From the NCBI GenBank assembly GCA_024408895.1, contig JAKSUO010000063.1, forward strand, positions 1-7,136: a stretch of 7,136 nt of DNA. Reading direction: 5' to 3'. Every line of letters begins with the position of its first letter. Positions within the stretch are counted from its first letter, which is position 1. The notes below the pieces were generated by a model. The model had not been told where the DNA came from and ran no database searches. It saw nothing but the letters and a program-made list of their open reading frames with translations. The position numbers were made by a program, and so were the translations under genes. Below are positions 5,505-7,136 of the stretch, piece after piece. The stretch is from Alphaproteobacteria bacterium (lineage in GTDB: Bacteria > Pseudomonadota > Alphaproteobacteria > RF32 > CAG-239).

Positions 5505-7136
5505 TTAATTATCGCCGATTCTGAGTGCTTCAATAAATGCCGACTGAGGTACTTCAACCTTACCAAACTGCCGCATTCTTTGCTTGCCTTTCTTTTGGTT
5601 ATCCAACAGTTTGCGCTTTCGCGTTACATCACCACCATAGCATTTTGCGGTTACATCTTTGCGCATAGGTGAAATTGTTTCGCGCGCCACAATTCGCCCG
5701 CCAATGGATGCCTGTAATGGAATTTTAAACAAATGTCTCGGAATCAAATCTTTCAACCGACCGCAAATTTGTCTGCCGCGCGCTTCGGCTTCACTGCGAT
5801 TGCACAAAAAAGCCAAAGCATCAACCGGCTCTTCATTAATTAAAATCTGCACTTTTACCAAATCTGCCGGTGCGTAACCGATAAGCTCATAATTAAAGCT
5901 GGCATAACCGCTGGATATGGATTTTAACCGATCATAAAAATCAAAAACAATTTCACTCAATGGAATTTTATACACCACCATCGCACGATTTCCGACATAA
6001 GTTAAATCTTCTTGTGTACCACGACGCTCGGTGCATAATTTAAGAATAGAGCCGAGGTATTCGTCCGGCACCATAATCGTTGCCCGCACCATTGGCTCTT
6101 CAATCATCTTAATCGTTGACAAATCAGGCATATCAGCCGGATTATCCAAAACTGTCTGCGTGCCATTGGTTAAATACAGATTATAAGCCACCGATGGTGC
6201 TGTTGTAATGATATCCAAATCAAATTCTCTGCCGATTCGTTCCTGAATAATTTCCATATGCAACAGGCCTAAAAATCCGCAACGAAAGCCCAATCCCAAA
6301 GCACCCGAGTTTTCCGGCTGGTAGTTAATACTGGCATCATTAAGCTTGAGCTTTGCCAAAGCTTCACGCAATGCCTCATATTGGCTGCTGTCCACCGGAA
6401 AAATAGAGCAAAACACCACCGAAACGGAAGGTTTAAACCCCGGCAATGCTTCGTTACATGGTTGTTTATTATCGGTAATGGTATCCCCGATATGGCAATC
6501 ATCCAAACTTTTAATGCTTGCGGTAATAAAACCGACTTCTCCCGGATACAAAGCCTCCACATCAGTCATTTTCGGAGTAAAAATACCTATCCTATCAATC
6601 ACATAATCCATACCGTTGAACATCATGCGAATATTTTGTTTTTTGCGCAAAACACCGTTTTTCACACGCGCTAAAATCACCACGCCCAAATAAGAATCGT
6701 ACCAACTGTCAATCAACAATGCTTGAGTCGGTTTGTTTTCTTCACCTCCCGGTGCCGGTAAATATTTTACCACTGCTTCCAACAGGCCGGGGATTCCGAA
6801 ACCGGTTTTACCGGAAACTTCTACGGCATTAGAGGTATCTAACCCGATAACATCTTCAATTTGCTGTTTCACGCGTTTAACATCAGCTGACGGCAAATCA
6901 ATTTTATTTAATGCCGGCACAATCTCGTGGTCATTATCCAACGCCAAATAGACATTTGCCAGTGTTTGCGCTTCAACTCCCTGCGTTGCATCCACCACCA
7001 ACACCGATCCCTCGCACGAAGCAAGCGAGCGTGAAACTTCATAAGTAAAATCCACATGTCCCGGCGTATCTATCAAATTTAGCTGATAAGTTTTGCCGTC
7101 TTGAAGAACGGTAGTTTTTTCTGCGATGAGACCGGT
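5505..7136 (-). CDS. lepA: Elongation factor 4 (LepA), N-terminus outside window
   Basis: 543 residues are visible, reading openly through the right edge; by comparison with E. coli LepA (599) about 55-60 N-terminal residues, including the P-loop and most of switch I, are missing. LepA is a ribosome-bound GTPase linked to back-translocation and to initiation or biogenesis. Visible GTPase motifs are G3 DTPGH (residues 23-27 of the fragment), G4 NKID (77-80) and a G5-like SGKTG (108-112). Domain II follows, then the EF-G-like domains with GFRCGFLGLLHMEI and the EF4-specific C-terminal domain with GGDVTRKRKLLDNQKKGKQRM. The protein ends normally (PQSAFIEALRIGDN). The in-frame TTG at 7076 is not the start, because conserved sequence (DGKTYQLN) precedes it. 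The residues before that are less typical of LepA. It abuts the small exported gene tail to tail. Confidence 0.96.
   Translation of the reverse strand, partial: TGLIAEKTTVLQDGKTYQLNLIDTPGHVDFTYEVSRSLASCEGSVLVVDATQGVEAQTLANVYLALDNDHEIVPALNKIDLPSADVKRVKQQIEDVIGLDTSNAVEVSGKTGFGIPGLLEAVVKYLPAPGGEENKPTQALLIDSWYDSYLGVVILARVKNGVLRKKQNIRMMFNGMDYVIDRIGIFTPKMTDVEALYPGEVGFITASIKSLDDCHIGDTITDNKQPCNEALPGFKPSVSVVFCSIFPVDSSQYEALREALAKLKLNDASINYQPENSGALGLGFRCGFLGLLHMEIIQERIGREFDLDIITTAPSVAYNLYLTNGTQTVLDNPADMPDLSTIKMIEEPMVRATIMVPDEYLGSILKLCTERRGTQEDLTYVGNRAMVVYKIPLSEIVFDFYDRLKSISSGYASFNYELIGYAPADLVKVQILINEEPVDALAFLCNRSEAEARGRQICGRLKDLIPRHLFKIPLQASIGGRIVARETISPMRKDVTAKCYGGDVTRKRKLLDNQKKGKQRMRQFGKVEVPQSAFIEALRIGDN

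Noticed and set aside
5505..7076. A LepA beginning at MIDTPGH (TTG 7076) as a truncated GTPase
   Set aside because: The frame continues with LepA-like sequence to the window edge, so this is a contig-edge cut and not a short gene.
1..7136. Frequent CCGG/GCCGG words as a possible DNA-uptake or phase-related repeat
   Set aside because: They occur mostly inside genes and follow the use of CCG (Pro), GCC (Ala) and GGC/GGA (Gly) codons; no longer fixed word was found.
1..7136. Mobile elements, CRISPR, toxin-antitoxin or tRNA genes
   Set aside because: Both strands were scanned for regularly spaced repeats, transposase-like frames, terminal repeats and cloverleaf-like sequence; none was convincing.

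Overview
The window looks like a compact, low-to-moderate GC chromosomal segment from an alphaproteobacterium, probably one with an anaerobic lifestyle. The pointers are an elongation factor P gene followed at once by a SuhB/inositol-monophosphatase-family gene (an arrangement I recall from alphaproteobacteria), a LepA that resembles alphaproteobacterial versions, a perfect CtrA-type box (TTAA-N7-TTAAC), and HydE, a maturase needed only for [FeFe]-hydrogenase. Anaerobic gut or host-associated alphaproteobacteria would fit, but this placement is inference. No rRNA, tRNA, CRISPR array, transposase or phage gene was seen.

Layout from left to right. Positions 1-1052 (minus strand) hold a translationally coupled pair: efp, then a SuhB-family gene that runs off the left edge. 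The SuhB-like protein keeps the family fold signature but has lost the metal-binding and catalytic acidic residues that can be checked. Positions 1053-1236 are a divergent promoter region. Positions 1237-2256 (plus) encode HydE. Positions 2356-3381 encode a Gfo/Idh/MocA dehydrogenase, possibly the GnnA type that makes 2,3-diamino sugar for lipid A, and the gene ends in a clear intrinsic terminator. Positions 3536-4210 encode a HAD hydrolase of the pyrimidine 5'-nucleotidase type behind its own promoter.

Positions 4207-4887 (minus) encode an exported protein with an HEYTH zinc-protease motif, whose stop codon overlaps the HAD stop codon. It is divergent from 4989-5504 (plus), a small exported Lys/Gln/Pro/Asn-rich protein of unknown function. 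The 101 bases between them contain the CtrA-type box, placed to touch promoters in both directions. Positions 5505-7136 (minus) encode LepA (EF4) without its first ~55-60 residues, which lie beyond the right edge.

The genes do not form one pathway. Two are translation factors (EF-P, LepA), one is a possible non-catalytic SuhB that may act in RNA or transcription biology, one matures hydrogenase, one may serve envelope sugar synthesis, one is housekeeping (HAD), and two are envelope proteins that may share cell-cycle control. The most noteworthy points are the catalytically degenerate SuhB in the efp operon and the CtrA-box-controlled divergent envelope pair.
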